Source: an uncultured Pseudomonadota bacterium | Lineage (GTDB): Bacteria; Myxococcota_A; UBA796; SXON01 | Assembly: GCA_903885375.1 (NCBI GenBank) | Contig: CAISIK010000092.1 | Coordinates: 1 to 33,792 of the forward strand | Direction: 5' to 3' | Length of the DNA: 33,792 nucleotides | Shown here: positions 16,986-25,027 of the stretch, piece after piece | Layout: each line of letters begins with the position of its first letter | How positions within the stretch are numbered: position 1 is the first letter of the stretch | Program-made: the position numbers and the translations under genes | Notes under the pieces: generated by a model | The model's database searches: none | What the model saw: the letters and a program-made list of their open reading frames with translations, nothing else | What the model was told of the DNA's origin: nothing

Positions 16986-19313
16986 ATGGACCTCGCCGCC
17001 CGCACGCTCACCACGCTCGACTGGGATGCCGTGGCCGACGCCCTCGTGGAGTCGGCGCGCACCCCCATGGGCAAGGAGCGCGCGCGCGCGCTGGTTCCGC
17101 TCGACCGTCGCGACCAGATCCTCGACGCCTACGCGCTCGTGGCGGAGGTGACCGACGCCCGGCGCATGGGTGATGGGCCGCCGGTCGATGCCGTGGGGGA
17201 TGTGCGGAGCGAGGTGGGTCGCGCCGCCCGCGGCATGGTGCTGGAGGCCTGGTCGCTCATCGCGGTGGGGCGCGGCCTCGCCGGCATCCTCGAGCTGCAC
17301 GACTGGCTGCGCGGCCAGGCCCGTCCGCGGTTGCTGGGCTTCGTGGGCGTGACGGAGATGAACCGGCAGGCCGCCGCCCAGCTGCGCGCCGCCTTCGATG
17401 GCGATGGCACCCTCTCCGACCGCGCCTACCCCGCGCTCCGCACGCTCCGCGAGCGCGTGCAGAACCTCCGCAGTCGCGTGCACGACACGCTGGCGAGCCT
17501 GCTCGCCGACGAGGGCTGGGGCGACCTCCTGATGGACCGCTACGTGACCGAGCGCAACGGCCGCCTCGTCGTTCCGGTGCGCATCGGGGTGCGGCGCGGG
17601 CTCGGCATCGTGCACGGCACGAGCGCCAGCGGCGAGACCGCGTTCGTGGAGCCCGGCCAGACGGTCGAGCTGCAGAACGACCTGCGGGAGGCCGGCGACG
17701 CGCTCGACCAGGAGACTCTTCGCATCCTCGGCGAGCTGTCGGACATGGTGGGCCGCATCGCCGTGCCGGTGCTCGCGGCGGTGGCGGCGGCCGGCGAGAT
17801 CGACCTCGCGATGGCCCGCGCGGAGCTGGGGTTCCGCTGGCGGGGCTCGATCCCCGAGGTGCAGGAGCGCGGCGTGGTGCGGCTCGTGTCCGCGCGCCAC
17901 CCGCTGCTCGCCCTGCGCGGCGTGCCCGTGGTGGGCAACAACCTCCTCCTCGACGACACCCAGCGCGCGCTGGTCATCACGGGCCCGAACGCTGGCGGCA
18001 AGACGATCGCGTTGAAGACCGTTGGGCTCTGCGCGCTCTGCGTGCGCGCCGCGCTGCCGATCCCCGCGGAGGAGGGCAGCCGGCTCGACCTGTTCGACCC
18101 GCTGCTCGCCGACATCGGCGACCTCCAGAGCGTGGCGCAGGACCTCTCCACTTTCAGCGGGCACCTCGCCGTCCTGCGGGTGGCGCTCGAAGTGGCGCGG
18201 CCGGGGGCGCTGGTGCTGGTGGACGAGGTGGCGGTCGGCACCGACCCGGCCCAGGGCGCCGCGCTCGCCGCCGCCGTGCTCGAAGCGCTGGTGGATCGCG
18301 GTGCGCGCGCGGTGATCACCACGCACTATCCGGAGCTCAAGGCGATGGGCGACCCGCGCATCGCGCTCGCGGGCATGGAGTTCTCCGAAGGGCGCCCCAC
18401 CTACCGGCTGGTGCCCGGGTCGGCCTCGGGCAGTCAGGGCCTCGTGATCGCCCAGCGGATGGGCCTCCCCGCCGCGGTGATCGAGCGCGCCAACACGCTC
18501 CTCGATGCGGGTGCCCAGAAGCTCGCGCGCCTCGCCGAGCAGCTCGACGCGGAGCGGGAGGAGGTGGCGCGGACGGCCCGCCAGCACGCGGCCCGCGAGG
18601 CGGGCATGGCCGCGCGGGAGGCCGAGATCCAGGCGCGCACCGAGAAGCTGGAGAAGCTCCTCGCCGGCGAACGCGCCCGGCTGGTGGAGGTCACCCGCGA
18701 CAAGCTGAAGAAGCTCGAGGAGCGGCTGCGGGAGCGGGTCAAGGAGGTGCACCAGTCGGGGGGGCTGCAGGAGCTCAACGCGGCGCTGGCGGAGGTTCGC
18801 GGGGAGCGGTCGGCGCTCGAGGAGCCCGATGCGCTCGCGCCGATGGCGGAGCTGAAGCTGGCCGTCGGCGACCGCGTGTGGGTGGGGACGGTGGGCAAGC
18901 ACGGCGAGGTGCTCGCCGTGTCCGGCACGAACGTGGAGGTGCAGGTGAAAGGAATGCGGCTGCGCCTGCCCCGCGCCAAGGTCGCGCCAGCACGAGAGGG
19001 CGAAGCCGGCCCGCCGCGTGCGAGCGCGTCGCCCCCGCCGTCCGCGCCGGTGGAGAGCGTGGGCCTCCGCCTGCCCGGCAACACCTGCGACCTCCGCGGG
19101 ATGCGCCTCGCCGATGCGGAGGAGGAGGTGCTCGGCTTCATCAGCCGCCTGAAGGGGGCCGGCGAACGCCACGGCTATGTGCTCCACGGTCATGGCACTG
19201 GCGTGCTGAAGTCCTGGTGCCGCACGTTCCTGCGGTCGGCACCGGGAGTTCTCAAGGTTCGCCCAGCCGACAACACCGAAGGGGGAGATGCGTTCACGGT
19301 GATGGAGCTGTAG
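16986..19313 (+). CDS. mutS2: MutS2 family ATPase/endonuclease
   Basis: A 775-residue protein from ATG 16986, close to the usual MutS2 length of about 780. It lacks the mismatch-reading N-terminal domain of MutS. The order is core/clamp region (1-300), ABC-type ATPase with Walker A GPNAGGKT (333-340), the STFSGHL signature-like segment (388-394) and Walker B LVLVDE414, then a coiled-coil arm (about 500-590, many Glu/Arg/Lys) and KOW-like segment (GDRVWVGTVGKHGEV). A C-terminal Smr domain begins with CDLRGMR and carries LHGHGTGVLK. Family members suppress recombination or, in Bacillus, split collided ribosomes (RqcU); which applies here is open. The HGHGTG motif of the Smr nuclease centre is intact. 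Confidence 0.95.
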   Translation: MDLAARTLTTLDWDAVADALVESARTPMGKERARALVPLDRRDQILDAYALVAEVTDARRMGDGPPVDAVGDVRSEVGRAARGMVLEAWSLIAVGRGLAGILELHDWLRGQARPRLLGFVGVTEMNRQAAAQLRAAFDGDGTLSDRAYPALRTLRERVQNLRSRVHDTLASLLADEGWGDLLMDRYVTERNGRLVVPVRIGVRRGLGIVHGTSASGETAFVEPGQTVELQNDLREAGDALDQETLRILGELSDMVGRIAVPVLAAVAAAGEIDLAMARAELGFRWRGSIPEVQERGVVRLVSARHPLLALRGVPVVGNNLLLDDTQRALVITGPNAGGKTIALKTVGLCALCVRAALPIPAEEGSRLDLFDPLLADIGDLQSVAQDLSTFSGHLAVLRVALEVARPGALVLVDEVAVGTDPAQGAALAAAVLEALVDRGARAVITTHYPELKAMGDPRIALAGMEFSEGRPTYRLVPGSASGSQGLVIAQRMGLPAAVIERANTLLDAGAQKLARLAEQLDAEREEVARTARQHAAREAGMAAREAEIQARTEKLEKLLAGERARLVEVTRDKLKKLEERLRERVKEVHQSGGLQELNAALAEVRGERSALEEPDALAPMAELKLAVGDRVWVGTVGKHGEVLAVSGTNVEVQVKGMRLRLPRAKVAPAREGEAGPPRASASPPPSAPVESVGLRLPGNTCDLRGMRLADAEEEVLGFISRLKGAGERHGYVLHGHGTGVLKSWCRTFLRSAPGVLKVRPADNTEGGDAFTVMEL

Positions 19314-19334
19314 CAGCGAACTCATTATTAAATG

Positions 19335-19354
19335 TCACTGACGTTTGTCAGTGA
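19335..19354. promoter_or_regulatory. Perfect palindromic operator upstream of diiron protein
   Basis: TCACTGAC-GTTT-GTCAGTGA is a perfect inverted repeat with 8-base arms and a 4-base spacer. It lies in an AT-rich patch that stands out from the GC-rich surroundings. A possible -10 (TATTAA, 19326-19331) sits directly upstream. The size and symmetry suit a TetR-type dimeric repressor; no regulator gene is adjacent. Its presence argues that the real start of the next gene is ATG 19389, not an in-frame ATG at 19332. Confidence 0.7.
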
Positions 19355-19388
19355 AGAAGGCATGTTGGGATCACCTCAGGGTGATGCC

Positions 19389-20261
19389 ATGCCGAACGTG
19401 TTCGAAACCGACGCCTTTCCTGCCGCCCACGAAGTCCAGTCCGAGTACCTCCGCTTCCTGAAACAGCGGGATGGAACGCCCGATCGTGCGGCACGTACGC
19501 TCGCGGTCCGTGAGGCCTGGTTCCGCAACATCGACGAGAACCCGCTCGAGTGGACCGGGCCGGACATGAACCCGAGCTTCCACGCCACGATGGCCTCGCC
19601 CGCCCCCAAGGGTCAGCCGCCGCTCGCGTTGTGGATGGCCATCGCCGCCACCGCCAATGAAGGCGAGAAGTACTCCGTGGAGCGCATCCTCAACTCGCGT
19701 GAGCCCGTCGCCGACCCGGAAGACCCCATGAGCTACGTGGAGATCGAGGAGATCTACCACACGCGGCTCTTGCTCGACGCGATCCGCACCGTGGGCGTGG
19801 AGTACACGATCAAGAAGCCGCCGATGTGGGTTCGCGCGCTCGCTTCGTTCATGATCTTCGCGCCGAAGCCGCTCGAGTACCTCGCGGTCTTCATCTCCGA
19901 GGTGGTGGGTACGGTCCTGTTCGCGGCGCTGGCCGAACGGGCGCGCACCCTCGTCGACCCGGCCTCCCCCGCGGGCGCCCGGCTCGTCTCGCTCATCGAA
20001 GAGATCCTCGTGGACGAGGTGGGTCACGTGGTCTTCGCCCGCAGCCATCTGGGACCGGTGCGCCTCTGGGCGGCGCGGCAGGCGATCCGCTTCCTCGCGG
20101 AGCCCATGTTCCGCGCCACGCCCGCCACCGTCGAGCTCTTCGATGTTCGCGAGCTGGCCCACCGCGCGCTGAACCTCGACCTCTCCGAGCTGCCCGCGCA
20201 CATCGTGGCCCGCGCCTTCGTGCCGGCCCCCGCCCCGCGGTCCCAGCTCGCCGCGGTGTAG
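19389..20261 (+). CDS. Ferritin-like diiron protein
   Basis: A 290-residue protein from ATG 19389, with AGGG 8 bases upstream. All diiron ligands of a ferritin-like four-helix bundle can be placed: an early Glu (E91 or E93 in ANEGEKYSVERI), E121-I/Y-H124 in EEIYHTRLL, E171 in FISEVVGTVLF, and E210-V-G-H213 in LVDEVGHVVFA. That gives the E / ExxH / E / ExxH order of diiron oxygenases and oxidases, including AurF-type N-oxygenases, desaturases and MiaE-type enzymes. The exact family was not recognised and the substrate is unknown. The upstream palindromic operator implies tight repression, which suits an enzyme acting on a fatty, aromatic or xenobiotic compound. It lacks a signal peptide; the hydrophobic stretches at about 147-185 are probably bundle helices. 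Confidence 0.72.
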   Translation: MPNVFETDAFPAAHEVQSEYLRFLKQRDGTPDRAARTLAVREAWFRNIDENPLEWTGPDMNPSFHATMASPAPKGQPPLALWMAIAATANEGEKYSVERILNSREPVADPEDPMSYVEIEEIYHTRLLLDAIRTVGVEYTIKKPPMWVRALASFMIFAPKPLEYLAVFISEVVGTVLFAALAERARTLVDPASPAGARLVSLIEEILVDEVGHVVFARSHLGPVRLWAARQAIRFLAEPMFRATPATVELFDVRELAHRALNLDLSELPAHIVARAFVPAPAPRSQLAAV

Positions 20262-20295
20262 CGTGGAGCACGATAGGCGGGCCGAGGAGATCACG

Positions 20296-20718
20296 ATGCG
20301 CATTCATCGCGACGAGGACCTGCGCGCCATCCTCGAAACCCCCCGATCGGTCGCCGTTCTCGGCGCCAAGGACACGAGGTTCGAGGCGGCCTGGTACGTT
20401 CCGGCCTACCTCGCGGAGCGCGGCTGGAAGGTGGTGGGCGTGAACCCCAAGCTCGCGGGGCAGGACTGGTTGGGCCAGCCCGCCGTGGCTTCGTTGGCCG
20501 ACCTGCCCGAGCCGGTGGAGGTGGTGGAGGTGTTCCGCCGGGCCGACCTCCTCGTGGCGCACGCGCACGAGCTGCTCGCGCTGCCCTGGCGCCCGCGTTG
20601 GGTGTGGTTCCAGCTCGGCATCGCCAACGAAGAAGCCGCGGGGCTGCTCGTGGCGGCGGGCATCGGCGTGGTGCAGGACCGGTGCATGATGCCGGAGCAT
20701 CGGCGCCTCGTCGGCTGA
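20296..20718 (+). CDS. CoA-binding domain protein (YccU-like)
   Basis: A 140-residue single-domain protein from ATG 20296, with GAGGAG 6 bases upstream. It matches the small CoA_binding_2 family: a Rossmann start SVAVLGAKDTRFEAAWYVPAYL in two parts (SVAVLGAK, then AAWYVPAYL), VVGVNPKLAG, EVVEVFRRADLL, WFQLGIANEEAA and the terminal VVQDRCMMPEH. Family members bind CoA or a similar nucleotide; no enzyme activity is established. It follows the diiron gene by 34 bases and may be on the same transcript. Confidence 0.9.
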   Translation: MRIHRDEDLRAILETPRSVAVLGAKDTRFEAAWYVPAYLAERGWKVVGVNPKLAGQDWLGQPAVASLADLPEPVEVVEVFRRADLLVAHAHELLALPWRPRWVWFQLGIANEEAAGLLVAAGIGVVQDRCMMPEHRRLVG

Positions 20719-20737
20719 GCGCACGTTAGGTTTGGCC

Positions 20738-21745
20738 GTGCCCGATCCCCACGCCCACGATCACGCCCACGAGGGCGGTCACGACCACGGGCACAAGCAC
20801 GCCGAGCCCACGGCGCCGAAGCCTGCGCCCGCGCACGGCGGCGCCCACCACCACGGCCACAGCCACGCGCACGGCACCGCGCGCGCGGGCGATGAACGTC
20901 GCCTCCTGCTCACGCTGGCGCTCGCCGGCACCTACATGGCGGTCGAAGCCATCGGCGGCTGGTGGTACGGCTCCCTCGCGCTCCTCGCCGACGCGGGCCA
21001 CATGCTCGGCGATTCCGCGGCCATCGTCGTCACGGTGCTGGCGCTTCGGCTCGCGCTCCTGCCGCCGAACTCGCGGCGCACGTGGGGCTACCAGCGCGCG
21101 GAGGTGCTCGCCGCGGTCACCAACGCGGCGGCACTGCTCGCGATCGGGGTGGGTGTCCTGGTGGAGGGCATCCACCGCCTCGGGCAGCCGGTGGCGCTCC
21201 AGGGCGGGCCGATGATGGCCATCGCGGCGGGCGGCTTCGTCGTGAACCTGGCCTCGCTCGCCATCCTCCATGGCGCGGATCGGTCGAGCCTCAACATGCG
21301 CGGCGCCTGGCTCCATGTGCTCAGCGATCTGCTCGGCAGCGTCGGCGCGATGACGGCCGGGCTCCTCGTGCTTTGGAAGGGGTGGGCGTGGGCGGATGCG
21401 GTGGCCAGCCTCGCCATCGCGGTCCTCGTGCTCCGGTCGGCCTGGAACCTGATGTCGGACTGCGTGGGCGTGCTGATGGAGGCCGCCCCGGCGCACATCG
21501 ACGGGGAGCGGCTCCGCGAGCGGCTCCTCGCGCTGCCGGGCGTGGCCGCCGCGCACGACCTCCACGTGTGGACGATCACCAGCGGCACGGTGTCGATGAG
21601 CGGCCACCTCGTGGTGCACGCCGAGGCCGACCCGCACGCCGTTCTCCGCGCGGCGATCACCCGGCTCCAGGAGGAGTTCGGGCTCGATCACTGCACGATC
21701 CAGGTGGAGCCGGAGGGGTTCGTGGAGGGCAACCTCCACCCCTGA
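20738..21745 (+). CDS. Cation diffusion facilitator (Zn/Co/Cd exporter)
   Basis: A 335-residue inner-membrane antiporter of the CDF family. GTG 20738 is chosen because AGG lies 7 bases upstream; TTG 20732 is the alternative. The N-terminus is very His-rich (HAHDHAHEGGHDHGHKH and HHHGHSHAHG), a typical metal-gathering tail. Six transmembrane helices follow, with the transport-site pairs in LLADAGHMLGD (helix 2) and HVLSD (helix 5). The cytoplasmic C-terminal domain has HDLHVW and DHCTIQVEP, which carry the dimer metal sites. The protein should exchange cytoplasmic Zn2+ or a similar ion for protons. Its stop is 5 bases from the end of the convergent lipoprotein gene. Confidence 0.94.
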   Translation: MPDPHAHDHAHEGGHDHGHKHAEPTAPKPAPAHGGAHHHGHSHAHGTARAGDERRLLLTLALAGTYMAVEAIGGWWYGSLALLADAGHMLGDSAAIVVTVLALRLALLPPNSRRTWGYQRAEVLAAVTNAAALLAIGVGVLVEGIHRLGQPVALQGGPMMAIAAGGFVVNLASLAILHGADRSSLNMRGAWLHVLSDLLGSVGAMTAGLLVLWKGWAWADAVASLAIAVLVLRSAWNLMSDCVGVLMEAAPAHIDGERLRERLLALPGVAAAHDLHVWTITSGTVSMSGHLVVHAEADPHAVLRAAITRLQEEFGLDHCTIQVEPEGFVEGNLHP

Positions 21746-21750
21746 TCGCC

Positions 21751-22752
21751 TCAGGGCGCGTAGATGCCGTCGGGGCCGGGGAAGTCGGAGCCGTCCACGT
21801 AGTGGCCGGGGCTGAAGTCGCCCGTGGAGCCCGCCGCGTAGGTGTGGTGGGTCCACGTGCCGCCGGTGACGTCGGGTGAGCGAACCATGCTGGCGTCCTC
21901 GATCGCGTCGATGTCGCCGCCGGCCCCGTAGGAGAACGTGGTGAGGATGCCGCCCGTGGGATCGAGGAGCGAAACGCGCTCGCCTTCGTTGTTCAGGGAG
22001 AGGCCGTAGCGGAGGGCATCGTCGGCGTTCTGCGCCGCGAGGAAGGTCACGTTGGGGGCGCTGTTGCCGCCCACCATGCCGCCGCCGAAGACCACGATGG
22101 CCTCGCCGGCCCGAAGGACCGTGCCCTCGGCGAAGGTGTGGCGGGGGATGTCCGACCCGAAGTCATCCTCCACGATGGTGCAGCCGGAGAGGTCGACCGT
22201 GACCGCGGAGAGGTTGGCGATCTCCACGAACTCGTCTTCCACGGAGTCGAGGCGGCCATCGCCGTTGGGATCACCATCCACGGTGCCGTCGGCGAGGACC
22301 TCGTTGAACACGAGGTCCGCGTTGGTGGCGGGCACCAGGCTCACGTTGAGCGCGCCGGTGACATCGAAGCCGCCGTAGTTGGCGCCGATCGCGACGTAGC
22401 CGGAGTCGATGGGCTGGAAGACGCCGGGGGTGTAGACCTTGAGCACCGCGCTGTCCTCCGTGGAGTAGGCGGCGGCGGCGGTGACGTCGGCAGTGGAGCC
22501 ATCGTCGAAGCTGGCCGTCACCACCACGGTGACGCGGTCGCGTGTGGTGATGTTCGTGTCGACGTAGTCCCAGACGATACCGGTGAGCACCGGCTCGACC
22601 TCGCCCGTTTCGCCCGTTTCGCCCGTTTCGCCCGTTTCGCCGGTGTCGACGGCGCCGCCGGTGTCCGTGCCGGAGTCGACCTTGTCGCCGGTGTCGGGCG
22701 CCGGGGTGCAGGCGACGAGGCCGGCGAGGAGGAGGAGAGGGCTGGTGCGCAT
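21751..22752 (-). CDS. Lipoprotein with bacterial Ig-like and lamin-tail domains
   Basis: A 333-residue protein from ATG 22752 (GGAAAG upstream); a longer in-frame start at 22812 is less likely. The lipobox is GLVAC15. The linker contains DSGTDTGGAVDTG and a GET repeat. Residues about 53-140 resemble a Big_2-type Ig-like domain (VTASFDDGSTADVT). From about 145 a lamin-tail domain is clear: LVFNEVLADG, DEFVEIANLS, LSGCTIVEDDFG, FAEGTVLRAGEAIVVFGGG. A DPNGDGRLDSVEDE loop may bind calcium. LTD domains occur on many surface-anchored or nuclease-linked proteins; no catalytic domain is present here. It follows radA by 68 bases on the same strand and ends against the CDF gene. Confidence 0.85.
   Translation of the reverse strand: MRTSPLLLLAGLVACTPAPDTGDKVDSGTDTGGAVDTGETGETGETGETGEVEPVLTGIVWDYVDTNITTRDRVTVVVTASFDDGSTADVTAAAAYSTEDSAVLKVYTPGVFQPIDSGYVAIGANYGGFDVTGALNVSLVPATNADLVFNEVLADGTVDGDPNGDGRLDSVEDEFVEIANLSAVTVDLSGCTIVEDDFGSDIPRHTFAEGTVLRAGEAIVVFGGGMVGGNSAPNVTFLAAQNADDALRYGLSLNNEGERVSLLDPTGGILTTFSYGAGGDIDAIEDASMVRSPDVTGGTWTHHTYAAGSTGDFSPGHYVDGSDFPGPDGIYAP
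22602..22637 (-). repeat. Four tandem 9-base units (GET linker)
   Basis: The plus-strand unit CGCCCGTTT is repeated four times exactly, followed by a diverged fifth copy. It codes for the GETGETGETGE linker of the lamin-tail lipoprotein. Unit gain or loss would change linker length by three residues without breaking the frame. Confidence 0.9.
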
Positions 22753-22820
22753 GGTCTTTCCGTGGCTGAAGGGGAGGAAACGGCGCATTACCCGTTTGTG
22801 GCGCTTCGACAATGCCGCGA

Positions 22821-24173
22821 TCAGGGGGCGCGCAGCTTGTCCCCGAGGCGCCGCACCCCCTCGGCGCGCAGCCGCCCACCGCCCTCCTCGACCGCGCCCA
22901 TCGGCACCCAGGCGCGGCGGAGCCCGTGCCGCTCCGCCTCCCGCAGGCGCGAGGCCGGCATGCCCACCCCGCGAATCTCCCCCACGAGCCCGACCTCGCC
23001 GAACACGAGCAGGTCGGCCGGGAGCGGCACCCCCCGCGCGCTCGACGCGATGGCCATGGCCACCGCGAGGTCGGCCCCGGGCTCCTCCACCGAGAGCCCG
23101 CCGGCCACGCTCACGAACACATCGCGGTCGGACAGATCGAGCCCCTCCCGCCCCATCACGGCCAGGAGCATGGAGAGCCGACCGCGCTCGTAGCCGAGCA
23201 CGGTACGGGCGGGGTTTCCCTGGGTGGGCCGGCCCACCAGCGCCTGTACCTCCACCAGCACCGGCCGCGACCCGACCATGGCGCAGGTGACCACGGTGCC
23301 CGCCGCATCGGGCAGGCGCTCGCGGAGCAGGCGCGCGGAGGCATCGGGCACCTCCACGAGGCCCTCCTCGCGCATCTCGAAGAGGCCGATCTCTCCGGTG
23401 CTGCCGAAACGGTTCTTGGTGGCCCGCACCACGCGCAGCGCGGTGGCGCCATCGCCCTCCACGTAGAGCACGGTATCGACCATGTGTTCGAGCGTGCGCG
23501 GGCCGGCGAGGTTGCCATCCTTGGTGACGTGCCCCACGAGGAAGGTGGCCACATCCTTGGACTTGGCGAGCGTCATGGCCCGGTGGCCCACCTCGCGCAC
23601 CTGCCCGATGCTGCCGGGAACGCCGTTGAGCTCGGGATCCATCAGGGTTTGCACGGAGTCGAGCACGAGCATCCGGGGCTTCACCTCATCCACCGCATCG
23701 AGCACCGACACGATGGAGGTTTCGGCGAGGAGGTAGAGCTCGGGGCTGAGCACACCGAGGCGCTCGGCGCGGAGCCGCACCTGCCGGGCGGACTCCTCGG
23801 CGCTCACGTAGAGCACGCGGATGCCGCGGCTCGCGAACTGGTGCGCGGTGGTGAGCAGGAGCGTGCTCTTTCCCACGCCGGGATCACCGCCCACGAGCGT
23901 GAGCGAGCCGGTGACCAGCCCGCCGCCGAGCACCCGGTCGAGCTCGCCGATGCCGATGCGGAGGCGCACCTCGCCCCCGGCTTCGATGCCGAGGTCGGTG
24001 ATCGGGCGCGCGCGGGAGGGGGCGCGACCCGCCGGGCGCGCGGCCGGACGGCCCGCCTGGGCGGACTCCTCCACGAGCGAGTTCCACGCCCCGCACGAGG
24101 GGCAGCGCCCCAGCCAGGTCTGGCCGCTGTGGCCACAGGCCTGACAGACGTAGAGGGAGCGGGGTTTGGCCAT
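22821..24173 (-). CDS. radA: DNA repair protein RadA
   Basis: A 450-residue protein from ATG 24173, full length for the family. Order: a four-Cys zinc finger (C10, C13, C24, C27), a RecA-like ATPase with Walker A GGDPGVGKST (95-104) and Walker B MLVLDS (168-173), the RadA-specific KNRFG motif (253-257), and a C-terminal Lon-protease-like domain that lacks a working protease (DVFVSVAGGLSVEEPGADLAVA). RadA is a hexameric helicase-like factor for branch migration in recombination. It diverges from the BtuF-like gene over 71 bases. Confidence 0.97.
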   Translation of the reverse strand: MAKPRSLYVCQACGHSGQTWLGRCPSCGAWNSLVEESAQAGRPAARPAGRAPSRARPITDLGIEAGGEVRLRIGIGELDRVLGGGLVTGSLTLVGGDPGVGKSTLLLTTAHQFASRGIRVLYVSAEESARQVRLRAERLGVLSPELYLLAETSIVSVLDAVDEVKPRMLVLDSVQTLMDPELNGVPGSIGQVREVGHRAMTLAKSKDVATFLVGHVTKDGNLAGPRTLEHMVDTVLYVEGDGATALRVVRATKNRFGSTGEIGLFEMREEGLVEVPDASARLLRERLPDAAGTVVTCAMVGSRPVLVEVQALVGRPTQGNPARTVLGYERGRLSMLLAVMGREGLDLSDRDVFVSVAGGLSVEEPGADLAVAMAIASSARGVPLPADLLVFGEVGLVGEIRGVGMPASRLREAERHGLRRAWVPMGAVEEGGGRLRAEGVRRLGDKLRAP

Positions 24174-24244
24174 GCGGTGTCCTATCCACCAGCCCTGCCA
24201 GAATTTGGCTGCAGGCTTCCGGGAGCGCGCGATAGCGCCGGCTC

Positions 24245-25027
24245 ATGCGCATCGTGAGCCTGTGCCCGAGCAACACCGAGATCGTCTGGGCGCTCGGCGC
24301 CGCCCATCAGCTCGTGGGCCTCGATCGGTCGAGTGACTTCCCGGCCGAGGTGGTCTCGCTGCCCCGGGTCGGCCCCGACATCGAGATCGATGTGGAGGCG
24401 GTCGCGCGCCTCCGCCCCGACCTCGTGCTGTCCAGCCTCTCCGTGCCGGGCATGGAGCGCAACGTGGCGGCGCTCGATGCGGCCGGCATCCCCCATGTGG
24501 TGATAGACACCCAGAGTCTCGATGGCGTCTTCGCGAACGTGATGCTCGTGGGGCGCCTGCTGGGCCTCGGCGGGCAGGCGGCCGCGGTGGTGGCGGGCAT
24601 GCAGGCGCGCCTCGAAGCGGTTCGGGCCGATGTGCTCCCCTCGCGCCCAAGCGTGTTCCTCGAATGGTGGCCCCGGCCGGTCATCGTGCCCGGCGCCCGC
24701 TGCTGGACCACGGAGATGATCCACATCGCCGGTGGGCGCTCGGCCTTCGGGCACCTCGACGTGCGGAGCACCCCCATCGAGGCCGACCGGGTGATCGAGG
24801 CCGCTCCGGATGTGCTGCTCACCGTCTGGTGCGGCGTGCCGCACGAGCGCCAACGACCCGAGCGCCTCTCCGACCGGGAGGGGTGGGGCGCCATCCCGGG
24901 CGTGGCCGCGGGCCGGGTGTGGGCAGCGGAGGAGGTGTACTTCGGCCGGCCCGGGCCGCGGCTCGTGGCGGGCGTGGAGTGGTTGCACCAGCAGCTCGTC
25001 GCCCACGCCGGCGGGGGGGTGGCCTGA
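24245..25027 (+). CDS. BtuF-like helical-backbone metal receptor without signal peptide
   Basis: A 260-residue protein from ATG 24245. It has the class III substrate-binding fold of BtuF/FhuD: RIVSLCPSNTEIVWALGA, VGLDRSSDFP, RVGPDIEIDVEAVARLRPDLVLS, then a long helix (about 98-125) and LEWWPRPVIVPG, ending VWAAEEVYFGRPGPRLVAG. Periplasmic relatives start with a leader; this one begins directly at the first strand, so it is probably cytoplasmic. Signal-less BtuF homologues are common in environmental bacteria and their job is unsettled (corrinoid or metal-chelate sensing or salvage). No BtuC/BtuD genes lie nearby. Its stop shares one base with the dehydrogenase start. Confidence 0.85.
   Translation: MRIVSLCPSNTEIVWALGAAHQLVGLDRSSDFPAEVVSLPRVGPDIEIDVEAVARLRPDLVLSSLSVPGMERNVAALDAAGIPHVVIDTQSLDGVFANVMLVGRLLGLGGQAAAVVAGMQARLEAVRADVLPSRPSVFLEWWPRPVIVPGARCWTTEMIHIAGGRSAFGHLDVRSTPIEADRVIEAAPDVLLTVWCGVPHERQRPERLSDREGWGAIPGVAAGRVWAAEEVYFGRPGPRLVAGVEWLHQQLVAHAGGGVA

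Noticed and set aside
13353..19325. A 1990-residue open frame on the minus strand
   Set aside because: It runs antisense to the TonB-receptor, methyltransferase and mutS2 genes, all of which have clear family motifs. Long antisense frames are expected at this GC content; its product is low-complexity with no domain.
19332..19388. An upstream start (ATG 19332) for the diiron protein
   Set aside because: It would place the palindromic operator inside the coding sequence, while ATG 19389 has AGGG at good spacing.
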